From: Chromatiales bacterium
GTDB lineage: Bacteria > Pseudomonadota > Gammaproteobacteria > Chromatiales > Chromatiaceae
Assembly: GCA_024639625.1 (NCBI GenBank)
Contig: JAHEIA010000080.1
Coordinates: 3,236-9,293, forward strand
Direction: 5' to 3'
DNA: 6,058 bases
The stretch's first letter is position 1. Every line of letters starts with the position of its first letter. A program made the position numbers and the translations under genes. Shown here one piece after another: positions 1-6,058 of the stretch. Under the pieces are notes generated by a model. That model was not told where the DNA came from and made no database searches. It saw only the letters and a list, made by a program, of their open reading frames with translations.

Positions 1-354
1 ATTCAGGTAGAGCAGGACGATGAGGGCGAGCAGCAGCTTGAAGGGTGCCGGGTCGACGCTCAGCAGTAGGTGCGTCCCCGCCACCGCCCCTAGCGCGCTG
101 TACGCGGCCAGCGGCCAGTACTTCGCGATGCTCTCGCTCCAGTGCCCACCGCGCAGGATGCTCAGAACATTCACCACCACCGTGGGCAACAGAGTGATCA
201 GGATCGCGAGCCGCATGTCGAGAAACAACGCCATCAAGGCGGTGGCGATCACCGAGAAGCCGAGCCCGAGGGTCCCGTGGCCGAGCCCGGCCAGCAGGGT
301 GATCACCGCGCAAAGGGCGATCAGGGTCGGGCTGAGGGTGGCGAGTTCGGGCAT
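1..354 (-). CDS. TauE/SafE-family membrane permease, N-terminal part (cut by window edge)
   Basis: This is the first 118 residues of an integral membrane transporter resembling the TauE/SafE (sulfite exporter, DUF81) family; the C-terminal half lies beyond the left edge. Translation from the ATG at 354 gives an almost wholly hydrophobic protein with about four to five membrane segments, near residues 8-24, 28-45, 48-68, 78-99 and 103-117. The first repeat carries GHGTLGLGF at 25-33, where family members have a glycine-rich signature, followed by the conserved-looking segment DMRLAILITLLPT at 46-58. Family members move small sulfur- or carbon-containing anions (sulfite, sulfoacetate, others) across the inner membrane; the substrate here cannot be read from the sequence. 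The start lies 22 bp after the kinase stop and has no clear Shine-Dalgarno, so it may depend on coupling to the upstream gene. I am sure of a TauE-like permease, not of sulfite as substrate. Confidence 0.85.
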   Translation of the reverse strand, partial: MPELATLSPTLIALCAVITLLAGLGHGTLGLGFSVIATALMALFLDMRLAILITLLPTVVVNVLSILRGGHWSESIAKYWPLAAYSALGAVAGTHLLLSVDPAPFKLLLALIVLLYLN

Positions 355-376
355 TGGTACGGACCAGGTGGCGAGG

Positions 377-1231
377 TCAGGCGCGCGGCGGTAGATCGAG
401 CTTGCGCGGCGGGCGTCGCGCAAGATGTGCCTCCACCTTGCGGAACAACTGCTTCGCCTGCCCGCGCGGCGCCCCGGGTCCGAGGTACCGGCGCAGGAAC
501 CGATAGCGCTCCCGCGGGTTAAGATAGCTCAGCGCCAGGCGCGCCAGCGCCGATAGATCCACGATCACGCCGCGGCGCCAACGCAGGCGCTTCACGTCGG
601 CCCGGGGACAATCGATCCATACCGGGGTGTAACGCCCGGCGACGCGTTGAATCAGCAGGTTGCGCCACTTCAGATCGTGATGAAAGAAGCGCGCGGCGTG
701 CGCGCGGCGCAATTGTTCCGCCAGCTGCTGCGCGATCTCCGCGTACAGCCGGGAGCGTTGATCGGCGGCGAGCGGGTACCAGACCTCGCGCGCGAACGCG
801 GCGAGGTCCCGGCTGTCCTCGATCTCCCGGGTGACCAGGAACGCAGCGCGCAGCATGCCCAGGGTGCGCAGCTCGCCGAATGCGATCACCTCCAGGCTGG
901 GAATTCCGAGCTCCTGCAGACATGCGTAGCCGAAGGTCTCCACCGCGGCCTTGCCCGGGCGCAGAAAAAACTCCAGCCACTTGCGCGGCGGGTAGACATA
1001 GCGTTTGAAGTAGACCACCTCGCCGCCGCGGAGCGTAACGCGAAAACACCGGGTAGAGGGACTCCGCGAAGCCAGGGTGCCCGGACTGAGCTCGACCCAC
1101 CCGCGATCGGCCCGAATGCCGATCTCGTCCAAGGGCTCCCGCCAGCGCGGCAGCACGCGGAAGCGGAGGCCGTGCAGGGTCTGCATCGAGCGCCGCAAAT
1201 CGATGCTCCGGGGCTCTTCGCCGGGATTCAA
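377..1231 (-). CDS. Kdo/WaaP (InaA-type) lipopolysaccharide kinase family protein
   Basis: This 284-residue protein has a small protein-kinase-like fold of the Kdo kinase/WaaP/InaA group, which phosphorylates sugars of the LPS inner core at the cytoplasmic face of the inner membrane. Visible landmarks are the probable ATP-binding lysine in VYFKRY (K76), a candidate alpha-C glutamate (E98), the catalytic loop HHDLKWRNLL (H184, H185, D186, K188, N191), and WIDCPRADV with D207 in the DFG-equivalent place. The C-terminal third is rich in Arg/Lys and Leu. The start is TTG: its last two bases are the first two of the hrpB TGA (overlap TTGA), and a strong GGGAGG lies 5 nt upstream inside hrpB. An in-frame ATG at 1186 (residue 16) is the alternative but has a poor ribosome site. 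No signal peptide or membrane helix is evident. Kinase family membership is secure; the phosphorylated substrate (Kdo, heptose or other) is not known. Confidence 0.88.
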   Translation of the reverse strand: MNPGEEPRSIDLRRSMQTLHGLRFRVLPRWREPLDEIGIRADRGWVELSPGTLASRSPSTRCFRVTLRGGEVVYFKRYVYPPRKWLEFFLRPGKAAVETFGYACLQELGIPSLEVIAFGELRTLGMLRAAFLVTREIEDSRDLAAFAREVWYPLAADQRSRLYAEIAQQLAEQLRRAHAARFFHHDLKWRNLLIQRVAGRYTPVWIDCPRADVKRLRWRRGVIVDLSALARLALSYLNPRERYRFLRRYLGPGAPRGQAKQLFRKVEAHLARRPPRKLDLPPRA

Positions 1232-3771
1232 CCGCGCCTCCCTCGTACCCGGGCGGATGGCGCAGCGTTCCAGGGGTCAAGCGGCCAGTGATGTTTCGGA
1301 TAGCGCCCCTGCAGTTCTTTCCTCACCTCGAGATAGGTTCGATCCCAGAAGCTGCGCAGGTCCTGGGTAATCTGGATCGGCCGCTGCGCCGGCGACAGCA
1401 GGTGCAGCATCACCGGGATGCGGCCACCGGCGACGCGTGGGGTATCCGCCAATCCGAACATCTCCTGCAGACGCACGCAGAGAACGGGCGGCTCTCCAGG
1501 GCGATAGCGCAACCGCCGCCGCGAGCCGCTCGGCACCTGCAGGTGGGTCGGGGCCTCGCGCTCGAGGCGCTGCTGCAGGCGCCAGCCCAGGCGCTGGCGC
1601 AGGGCCGACAACAGGTCCAGCGCGCGCAGATCCTCCGCCCGGCGCATGCCCGGCAGCCAGGGTCCCAACCAGGATTCCAGGTCCTGCAGCAAGGCGGCTT
1701 CCGAAAGATCGGGCCAATCCGCGTCGGGTTCCCACTGGCGCAGACACAGCACCCGGTCACACAATTCGGTTGCCCCGACGCTCCACGGCAACACCGCCGC
1801 ACCGAGTCCGCGGATGCCCTCCAGGAGCGCCGCCTGGATCGCCTCTGGCGGCGCCTTAGCCAGGGGTTCGGAACGCAGCACCAGCGCCCCCAGGCGCTCC
1901 TCACGGAGCGCCACCACACTCCGCGAACGGGCGTCCCAGGCAACATGCTCGCGGGTATCGATGCGTTCCGCCAGCGTTTCCCGCAGCTCCGCCTCGCTCA
2001 GCTCAGCGGCGAGGAAGACCCGACCCTCCCGGCCCGCCCCATCGAGCTGCGCCATCACTAGGAACTGCGCGCCGCCCAGGACGTCACCCTCGGGAAGCCG
2101 CGTCGCGCGGCCCGAACTGAGCAGATAGGCACCGTCGCTGGCCCCCCGCAAGCGGCCGACCCGATCCGGGTAGGCGCAGGCCAGCAGCGCACCGGGCGTG
2201 GGCGCGCTACCCGTTCCGCGAACCGCATCCGGCGCGGTTAGCAACCTCATCCAGCGACCCGCAATCGCGTCGACCCTTCGGCAATCCTCGGCCGTCGCGG
2301 TCAGTCCTCGCCGGTGACCGGCGCGCCAGCGCCGCAGAACCTGCAACCGGCTCTCGATATCGACCCCTCGCCGCTGTTCGCGATCCGCCCGCAACAGATC
2401 GCGTTCGCTTAGCAGCGCCGCGAGGTCGCAGGCCAGTGAGAGCATCTCTCGGCCACCGCTAGTCGCCTTTAGCAGCATATGGGCGAGGCGGGGGTGGGTC
2501 CCCAGGCGCGCCATGGCGGCCCCATGCGAGGTGATCCGCCGCGCGCTGTCCAGAGCCCCCAATTGTTGCAGCAGCTCGACGGCCTGGCCATAGGCGCCGC
2601 GCGGAGGCGCCTGCATCCAGTGCAAGGCGCCGGGGTCCGTAACGCCCCAGAGGGCCAGCTCCAGGGCTAGAGGTGCCAGGTCGGCATGCAGGATCTCCGC
2701 ATCCTCGTCACGCCGTAAGCGGGCCTGCATGGCCTCTGGCCAGAGCCGGTAACAAACCCCGGGCGCGAGCCGTCCCGCCCTCCCCGCTCGTTGCTCGACC
2801 GAGGCCTGGGATGCACGAAAGGTCTCCAAACGGCTCAGCCCGCGGTTCGGATCGAAGCGGGGCCCTCGCGACCAGCCGTAATCGACAACTACCTTAATGC
2901 CTTCGATGGTCAAGCTGGTTTCCGCAATGGAGGTGGCCAACACGACGCGCCGCCGCCCCTGCCCGTCCGGCCGAATGGCCCGATCCTGCGCTTCTAGCGA
3001 GAGGTCTCCGAACAGCGGGCAGAGCAGCGGCCCGGCAGCGGGCAGCGACTCTTCCAGCCGGCGCAGCGCCGTGCGGATCTCCCGCTGCCCGGGGAGAAAT
3101 ACCAGCACGTCCCCCGCATGCTCCTGGAGTGCGCGTTGCACGACGCGGACGAGATTGTCCAGCCGGCGCTGCGCCTGGGGCTCACGCTCCAGATAGCGCA
3201 CCTCCACCGGGTGGCTTCGGCCATGCGCCGCGACACAAGGCGCACCCGCGAGGAGTCGGCTCCAGGCCCGGGTATCGAGGGTCGCTGACATCACCAGGAT
3301 GCGCAGATCGGGACGCAGGCCATGGCGCACGTCGAGGCATAGTGCCAGCGCAAGGTCGGTATGCAGATTGCGCTCGTGGACCTCGTCGAAGATCACCAGT
3401 CCGACCCCTGCAAGCTCCGGATCGTCCTGCAGACGACGTGTCAGGATACCTTCCGTGAGGACCTCGATGCGGGTCGCGGAGGAAATCCGCTGCTCCTGCC
3501 GCACACAATACCCAACGCGCTCGCCGACGCGTTCGCCAAGCTGTTGCGCCATGAACCGGGCGGCCGCGCGGGCGGCAATCCGACGCGGTTCGAGGAGCAG
3601 AATGCGCCCTCCGCGCAGCCAGGGCTCGGCCAACAGCTTGAGGGGCACCAAGGTGGTCTTACCGGAGCCCGGCGGGGCCGCGAGGACGGCGCTCCCATGG
3701 GATTGGAGTGCCGTACTGAGTTCCGGTAGAACCGTGTTTACAGGGAGCTCAACCGGATCGGGCTGGCCCAT
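1228..3771 (-). CDS. hrpB: ATP-dependent DExH-box helicase HrpB
   Basis: HrpB is a DEAH/RHA-type (SF2) NTP-dependent helicase of proteobacteria, presumed to act on RNA; its physiological substrate is poorly defined. The 847-residue product is close to the usual size. Motifs occur in order: Walker A PPGSGKTT (33-40), Ia EPRR (61-64), Ib TEGIL (106-110), Walker B DEVH (129-132), motif III SAT (162-164), IV LVFLPGQREI (223-232), V ATSIAETSLTIEG (279-291) and VI QRAGRAGR (327-334). A winged-helix/ratchet region follows, and the C-terminal end carries the HrpB-specific block with LHLLSPAQRPIQITQDL and GRYPKHHWPLDP. It is intact, without frameshift. The ATG at 3771 directly follows the TAG of the upstream membrane protein gene with no intervening base. 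Only a weak ribosome site is visible, so re-initiation by the same ribosomes is plausible. The start fits the family, since LPVNTVLPEL aligns with the usual N-terminus. Confidence 0.97.
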   Translation of the reverse strand: MGQPDPVELPVNTVLPELSTALQSHGSAVLAAPPGSGKTTLVPLKLLAEPWLRGGRILLLEPRRIAARAAARFMAQQLGERVGERVGYCVRQEQRISSATRIEVLTEGILTRRLQDDPELAGVGLVIFDEVHERNLHTDLALALCLDVRHGLRPDLRILVMSATLDTRAWSRLLAGAPCVAAHGRSHPVEVRYLEREPQAQRRLDNLVRVVQRALQEHAGDVLVFLPGQREIRTALRRLEESLPAAGPLLCPLFGDLSLEAQDRAIRPDGQGRRRVVLATSIAETSLTIEGIKVVVDYGWSRGPRFDPNRGLSRLETFRASQASVEQRAGRAGRLAPGVCYRLWPEAMQARLRRDEDAEILHADLAPLALELALWGVTDPGALHWMQAPPRGAYGQAVELLQQLGALDSARRITSHGAAMARLGTHPRLAHMLLKATSGGREMLSLACDLAALLSERDLLRADREQRRGVDIESRLQVLRRWRAGHRRGLTATAEDCRRVDAIAGRWMRLLTAPDAVRGTGSAPTPGALLACAYPDRVGRLRGASDGAYLLSSGRATRLPEGDVLGGAQFLVMAQLDGAGREGRVFLAAELSEAELRETLAERIDTREHVAWDARSRSVVALREERLGALVLRSEPLAKAPPEAIQAALLEGIRGLGAAVLPWSVGATELCDRVLCLRQWEPDADWPDLSEAALLQDLESWLGPWLPGMRRAEDLRALDLLSALRQRLGWRLQQRLEREAPTHLQVPSGSRRRLRYRPGEPPVLCVRLQEMFGLADTPRVAGGRIPVMLHLLSPAQRPIQITQDLRSFWDRTYLEVRKELQGRYPKHHWPLDPWNAAPSARVRGRRG
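1237..1244 (-). promoter_or_regulatory. Shine-Dalgarno for the TTG-started kinase gene
   Basis: Read on the minus strand this is GAGGGAGG, a near-ideal anti-16S match, ending 5 nt before the TTG at 1231. It lies within the last codons of hrpB, so the ribosome site of the kinase gene is embedded in the upstream coding region. It is the main argument for choosing TTG over the downstream ATG at 1186. Confidence 0.75.
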
Positions 3772-4272
3772 CTATCTTTTGGGGCGCGCGGTCTCGCGGA
3801 TCTCCGCTTCCGGATGATGCGAAAGGATCATTTTTTTGGTCTGCGCCACCTTGCCGGCCGCGATATCGACCATCAACAGGATCTGGCCTTCTTCGATCGC
3901 CTCTTCGAAGGCGTCCAGCTGGTGGCTGTGCTCGTGACTCGAGATCAGGGTGGAAACGGCCGCCCCAAGCACCGCTCCGGCGATGCTGCAGACAACGACG
4001 GTCTCCCTGCCCAACACCAGCCCGGCGGGCGGGAAATTCATCACCAGGAGGCCGCCCAAAAAACCGGCCAGGAGGCCGAGCAGGCTCCCCAGCACCAGGC
4101 CGTGGAGCAGCTCGGTCTTCTGCAACAGGCCTGCTCTGGGCAAATCATCGATGTCCTGCGCAAGACCTGCGATCGCATGCAGGTGGCGTTCCGGGATCCC
4201 CGACTCCTCCAGTTCGCTGACTACGGCCTTGCTGCTTTCGATATCCGGTAACAGGCAGTACAGTCTTCGCAT
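3772..4272 (-). CDS. DUF1269-like small inner-membrane protein of unknown function
   Basis: This 166-residue protein begins MRRLYCLLPDIESS, the typical opening of a family of uncharacterised proteobacterial membrane proteins that I associate with DUF1269; its function is unknown. Residues 1-50 look like a soluble beta-alpha unit (a short strand, then a helix around 11-25). Two glycine-rich hydrophobic segments at about 57-79 and 91-111 should form a transmembrane hairpin. A His-rich loop (HEHSH, 113-117) leads into an acidic helix FEEAIEEG (122-129), the strand ILLMVDI (131-137), and a final helix ending in HHPEAEI. Soluble ends flanking a hairpin suggest a membrane-anchored regulatory or stress-type protein, but that is inference. 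An in-frame ATG at 4389 would add 39 residues overlapping cysC. I rejected it because the extension is non-hydrophobic, out of character and cysC-overlapping, and the family starts at MRRLY. It ends flush against hrpB. Confidence 0.8.
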   Translation of the reverse strand: MRRLYCLLPDIESSKAVVSELEESGIPERHLHAIAGLAQDIDDLPRAGLLQKTELLHGLVLGSLLGLLAGFLGGLLVMNFPPAGLVLGRETVVVCSIAGAVLGAAVSTLISSHEHSHQLDAFEEAIEEGQILLMVDIAAGKVAQTKKMILSHHPEAEIRETARPKR

Positions 4273-4336
4273 ATCGTGTCGATCCAGGGCAGTAGCCGCG
4301 CGTCTTCCGCCGCGCAGGTGTGCGCTCGGCCATAGG

Positions 4337-4945
4337 TCAAGCGGGAACGATCCCCTTGCTCTGCAGTAGTTCGATGACCGCAGTAGCACTCTCCTCCGGC
4401 GTTTGGCTATCGGTGTTCACCACCAGCTCTGGGGCACTCGGAGGCTCATAGGGAGAACTGATCCCGGTGAACTCCGGTATCAGGCCGGCGCGCGCCTTCT
4501 TGTACAGCCCCTTTACGTCCCGGCGCTCGCACTCGTCCAAATTGCAGTCGCAGAAGATCTCCAGAAAATCCCCTTTTTCGAACATCGTGCGCACCTTATC
4601 CCGATCCTCGCGGAATGGGGATATGAAGGCCGTGATGGCGATCATCCCCGCATCAACGAAAAGCTTCGACATCTCACCGATGCGCCGGATGTTCTCGGTG
4701 CGATCGTCCGCGGAGAAACCCAGGTCGCCGCACAGGCCATGGCGCACGTTGTCCCCGTCCAGAACGTAGGCGCGGATGCCGCGCTCGTGCAGCAGGGTAG
4801 CCACCGCCTGCGCGATGGTGGACTTGCCGGCCCCGGAGAGCCCGGTAAGCCAGAGCAGTGCGCTGCCATGCGCGTTCAATGCCTCGCGATCCGCGCGAGA
4901 GACCAGTTCGGGGTGCCAGACTACGTTGCTGCTGGTAAGCGCCAT
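4337..4945 (-). CDS. cysC: Adenylylsulfate (APS) kinase CysC
   Basis: CysC phosphorylates adenosine 5'-phosphosulfate with ATP to give PAPS in the cytoplasm, feeding assimilatory sulfate reduction or sulfation. The 202-residue length matches stand-alone CysC. Key motifs are the P-loop GLSGAGKS (35-42), the APS-binding DGDNVRHGL (63-71), GFSADDRTENIRR (76-88), the ISPFREDRD segment with the candidate phosphoserine S109, and the C-terminal KGLYKKAR...FTGI..PYEPP lid region (145-169). A good ribosome site, AAAGGA, ends 6 nt before the ATG. It is neither fused to nor adjacent to cysN/cysD in this window, so the sulfurylase must be encoded elsewhere. It opens a new block after a 145 bp spacer and is followed after 64 bp by the membrane protein gene. 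The identification is essentially certain; whether the PAPS goes to reduction or sulfation is not shown. Confidence 0.97.
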   Translation of the reverse strand: MALTSSNVVWHPELVSRADREALNAHGSALLWLTGLSGAGKSTIAQAVATLLHERGIRAYVLDGDNVRHGLCGDLGFSADDRTENIRRIGEMSKLFVDAGMIAITAFISPFREDRDKVRTMFEKGDFLEIFCDCNLDECERRDVKGLYKKARAGLIPEFTGISSPYEPPSAPELVVNTDSQTPEESATAVIELLQSKGIVPA

Positions 4946-4951
4946 TGAATT

Positions 4952-4957
4952 TCCTTT
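4952..4957 (-). promoter_or_regulatory. Shine-Dalgarno of cysC
   Basis: On the minus strand this reads AAAGGA, 6 nt before the ATG at 4945, within an A-rich leader. It is a standard strong site and confirms the chosen cysC start. Confidence 0.7.
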
Positions 4958-5017
4958 GCCATTTTCTTGAAACGCAGCGCTCGCGGTAACCGGCGGCTCT
5001 ACGCAAACCAGCCCGGC

Positions 5018-5046
5018 ATGCTAGCAAAAACGCAGTCGAAAAACCA
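5018..5046 (-). promoter_or_regulatory. Possible extended -10 sigma70-type promoter for cysC
   Basis: In the only AT-richer patch of the window, the minus strand has TAGCAT (5018-5023; four of six matches to TATAAT) preceded directly by TGC, an extended -10 TGn. At 17 bp spacing is TGGTTT (5041-5046), a very poor -35. This would start transcription near 5011 and leave a leader of about 65 nt before cysC. The extended -10 could compensate for the weak -35. It rests on pattern reading alone. Confidence 0.35.
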
Positions 5047-5061
5047 TTCCGAGTGGCGCCA

Positions 5062-5075
5062 GCGCGGTCCCGCGC
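5062..5075 (-). terminator. Weak hairpin downstream of pyrF, possible attenuating terminator
   Basis: Just 15 bp after the pyrF stop, the minus strand can form a five-base-pair all-GC stem (GCGCG, loop GGAC, CGCGC). An overlapping alternative stem uses the nearby GGCGCC. The first run of five T residues comes about 18 nt later (5039-5043), too far for a standard intrinsic terminator. It may slow or partly stop transcripts leaving pyrF, or mean nothing in so GC-rich a genome. Confidence 0.2.
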
Positions 5076-5090
5076 CTTCTGCGACCCGTC

Positions 5091-5804
5091 TTAGGCGCTC
5101 GCCTGGGACACCTCCGCGGCAATCCGGCGCAGCGCCTCGGTGGGGTTCGCGGCGGCGGTGATCGGGCGTCCGATCACCAGATAATTGGCGCCGGCACGGA
5201 TCGCGTCGCCCGGCGTCATCACCCGGCGCTGGTCGTCATCGGCGCTGTTCGCCGGCCGAACCCCGGGGGTCACCAGGCGAAAATCCGTTCCCAGCCGGGC
5301 GCGCAGCGCGCCGGTCTCCCGCGGCGAACACACGACGCCGTCGAGGCCCGCCTCCTGTGCGACCCGGGCGAGACGTAACACGTTCTCCTCCGGTGTCCCC
5401 TGGAAACCGACTTCGGCGATATCCTCGCCGCTGAGGCTCGTAAGGATGGTCACCGCTACTAGCATGGGGCGGGCACCCGCCACCTCCAAGCGCTCGCGCG
5501 CCGCCTCCATCATGCGCCGCCCCCCCGAGGCGTGAACGTTGATCATCCACACGCCGAGTTCCGCCGCCGCCGCGCAAGACGCGGCCACGGTATTCGGGAT
5601 GTCGTGAAACTTGAGGTCGAGGAACACATCGAACCCACGCGCCACCACTTCGCGGACGAAATCCGGTCCGAGACGGGTAAACATCTCCTTGCCGATCTTC
5701 AGGCGGCACTGATCCGGGGCGATGCGCCCGATCAAATCAAAGGCTGCCGCGGCCTCGGGGAAGTCCAGGGCGACGATGATTCTTGATCCGTTGGGTTGCT
5801 GCAT
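5091..5804 (-). CDS. pyrF: Orotidine 5'-phosphate decarboxylase PyrF
   Basis: PyrF catalyses the last step of de novo UMP synthesis, decarboxylating OMP to UMP in the cytoplasm as a homodimeric TIM barrel. The 237-residue length is normal. Visible are the opening strand IIVALDF with D14, K36 in LKIGKE, the catalytic tetrad segment [10 protein letters not shown] (D63, K65, D68), NVHASGG with H91, the TILTS loop (T122), and the phosphate-binding pieces VTPGVRP (178-184) and IGRPI (211-215). It is complete. A GGAGA ribosome site (5812-5816) sits 7 nt before the ATG. It lies 22 bp after lapB, the same order as in enterobacteria, so the two are probably co-transcribed. The gene that follows pyrF in enterobacteria (yciH) is not here; cysC takes its place after a spacer. 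Confidence 0.98.
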   Translation of the reverse strand: MQQPNGSRIIVALDFPEAAAAFDLIGRIAPDQCRLKIGKEMFTRLGPDFVREVVARGFDVFLDLKFHDIPNTVAASCAAAAELGVWMINVHASGGRRMMEAARERLEVAGARPMLVAVTILTSLSGEDIAEVGFQGTPEENVLRLARVAQEAGLDGVVCSPRETGALRARLGTDFRLVTPGVRPANSADDDQRRVMTPGDAIRAGANYLVIGRPITAAANPTEALRRIAAEVSQASA

Positions 5805-5811
5805 AAAGAGG

Positions 5812-5816
5812 TCTCC
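5812..5816 (-). promoter_or_regulatory. Shine-Dalgarno of pyrF
   Basis: The minus strand reads GGAGA here, 7 nt ahead of the ATG at 5804 and within the 22 bp gap after lapB. It supports the MQQPNGSRI start and independent ribosome loading on pyrF within a shared message. Confidence 0.65.
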
Positions 5817-5826
5817 ACCAGACGCG

Positions 5827-6058
5827 TCAAGGCAGTTCGTTTTTCAGCCCCCGAATCGGCTGCATGCTGTTCCAGTTCTTGCAGCCGGGGCAGTTCCAAT
5901 GCAGCTGTTGCGCGGTGAATCCGCAGTGTTCGCACTGAAATGCGTGCCGCTTATGGCGAAAATCCGCAATCAGATTGTGCAGCAATCTCAGGGTTTCCTC
6001 CGCGGGGACAGCGTCCTTGCTGGCCATGTTGAGTGCAATCAGCCGGTCCAGTCCCTCC
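5827..6058 (-). CDS. lapB: Lipopolysaccharide assembly protein B (LapB/YciM), C-terminal fragment
   Basis: Only the last 76 complete codons are in the window; the reading frame stays open to the right edge, so the start and the N-terminal membrane anchor and TPR repeats lie outside. The visible part ends in a rubredoxin-type metal ribbon: FQCEHCGF followed by [11 protein letters not shown], two CxxC pairs expected to bind zinc or iron, then the conserved-looking QPIRGLKNE tail. In gammaproteobacteria LapB is an inner-membrane TPR protein that, with FtsH (and YejM/PbgA), controls degradation of LpxC and so sets the rate of LPS synthesis. Adjacency to pyrF (22 bp) is the classic arrangement and corroborates the call. 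An internal ATG at 6027 is not the true start because the frame continues upstream with LPS-assembly-like helical sequence. Confidence 0.93.
   Translation of the reverse strand, partial: EGLDRLIALNMASKDAVPAEETLRLLHNLIADFRHKRHAFQCEHCGFTAQQLHWNCPGCKNWNSMQPIRGLKNELP

Noticed and set aside
519..1280. Large minus-strand open frame overlapping the kinase gene in another frame
   Set aside because: Low-complexity Arg/Ala/Gly translation without motifs; the kinase frame carries the HHDLKWRNLL catalytic loop and a good ribosome site.
1288..2061. Long plus-strand open frame opposite hrpB, with others at 647-1291, 3299-3817 and 4403-4948
   Set aside because: These run antisense to genes with clear motifs. 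Their translations are rich in Arg, Pro, Gln and Ala with no recognisable domain, as expected from codon bias in GC-rich DNA.
4273..4336. Possible hairpin with GCGCG repeats between cysC and the membrane protein gene
   Set aside because: No stable symmetric stem and no T-run follow; looks like ordinary GC-rich linker.
4273..4389. N-terminal extension of the DUF1269-like protein to the ATG at 4389
   Set aside because: It would overlap the cysC end by more than 50 bp and adds an Arg-rich stretch unlike the family, which begins at MRRLY.
4970..5035. AAACGCAG present twice in the spacer upstream of cysC (4970-4977 and 5028-5035)
   Set aside because: Eight bases, 58 bp apart, no dyad symmetry and no known operator match; within chance expectation for a short spacer search.
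1..6058. Mobile elements, CRISPR, tRNA/rRNA, toxin-antitoxin or phage genes
   Set aside because: Nearly all sequence is accounted for by seven co-directional core-type genes with short gaps. No terminal inverted repeats, spaced direct repeats or cloverleaf folds were seen by eye.

Overview
The window is a gene-dense, visibly GC-rich stretch of bacterial chromosome. All seven genes I can support lie on the minus strand, so transcription runs from high to low coordinates. LapB, HrpB, an InaA/WaaP-type Kdo kinase family protein and a short DUF1269-like membrane protein together suggest a gammaproteobacterium. A sulfur-oxidising or Chromatiales-like lineage would fit the strong G/C third-position bias and the stand-alone cysC, but this placement is inference and no single marker fixes it.

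Layout in transcription order. First come the last 76 codons of lapB (LPS assembly protein B, rubredoxin-type zinc ribbon), then 22 bp, then pyrF (orotidine 5'-phosphate decarboxylase). lapB-pyrF is a well known gammaproteobacterial gene pair. Next is the only sizeable intergenic region (145 bp, 4946-5090), with a small GC hairpin just past pyrF and a possible extended -10 promoter. After it comes a tightly packed block: cysC (APS kinase), 64 bp, a two-helix membrane protein of unknown function, hrpB (DExH helicase, whose ATG directly abuts the upstream TAG), a Kdo/WaaP-type kinase (TTG start overlapping the hrpB stop as TTGA), 22 bp, and a TauE/SafE-type permease that runs off the left edge.

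The genes fall into three loose themes. Envelope and LPS: lapB and the Kdo kinase-like protein. Sulfur: cysC and the TauE/SafE permease. Housekeeping: pyrF and hrpB. The stop/start contacts across DUF1269-like gene, hrpB and kinase suggest one transcript with translational coupling, although the products do not form an obvious single pathway.

I looked for mobile elements, CRISPR, tRNA or rRNA, toxin-antitoxin and defence modules, and large repeats, and saw none. This looks like an ordinary core-genome region. The findings below are modest and concern gene arrangement, start choice and proteins of unknown substrate, not a new system.
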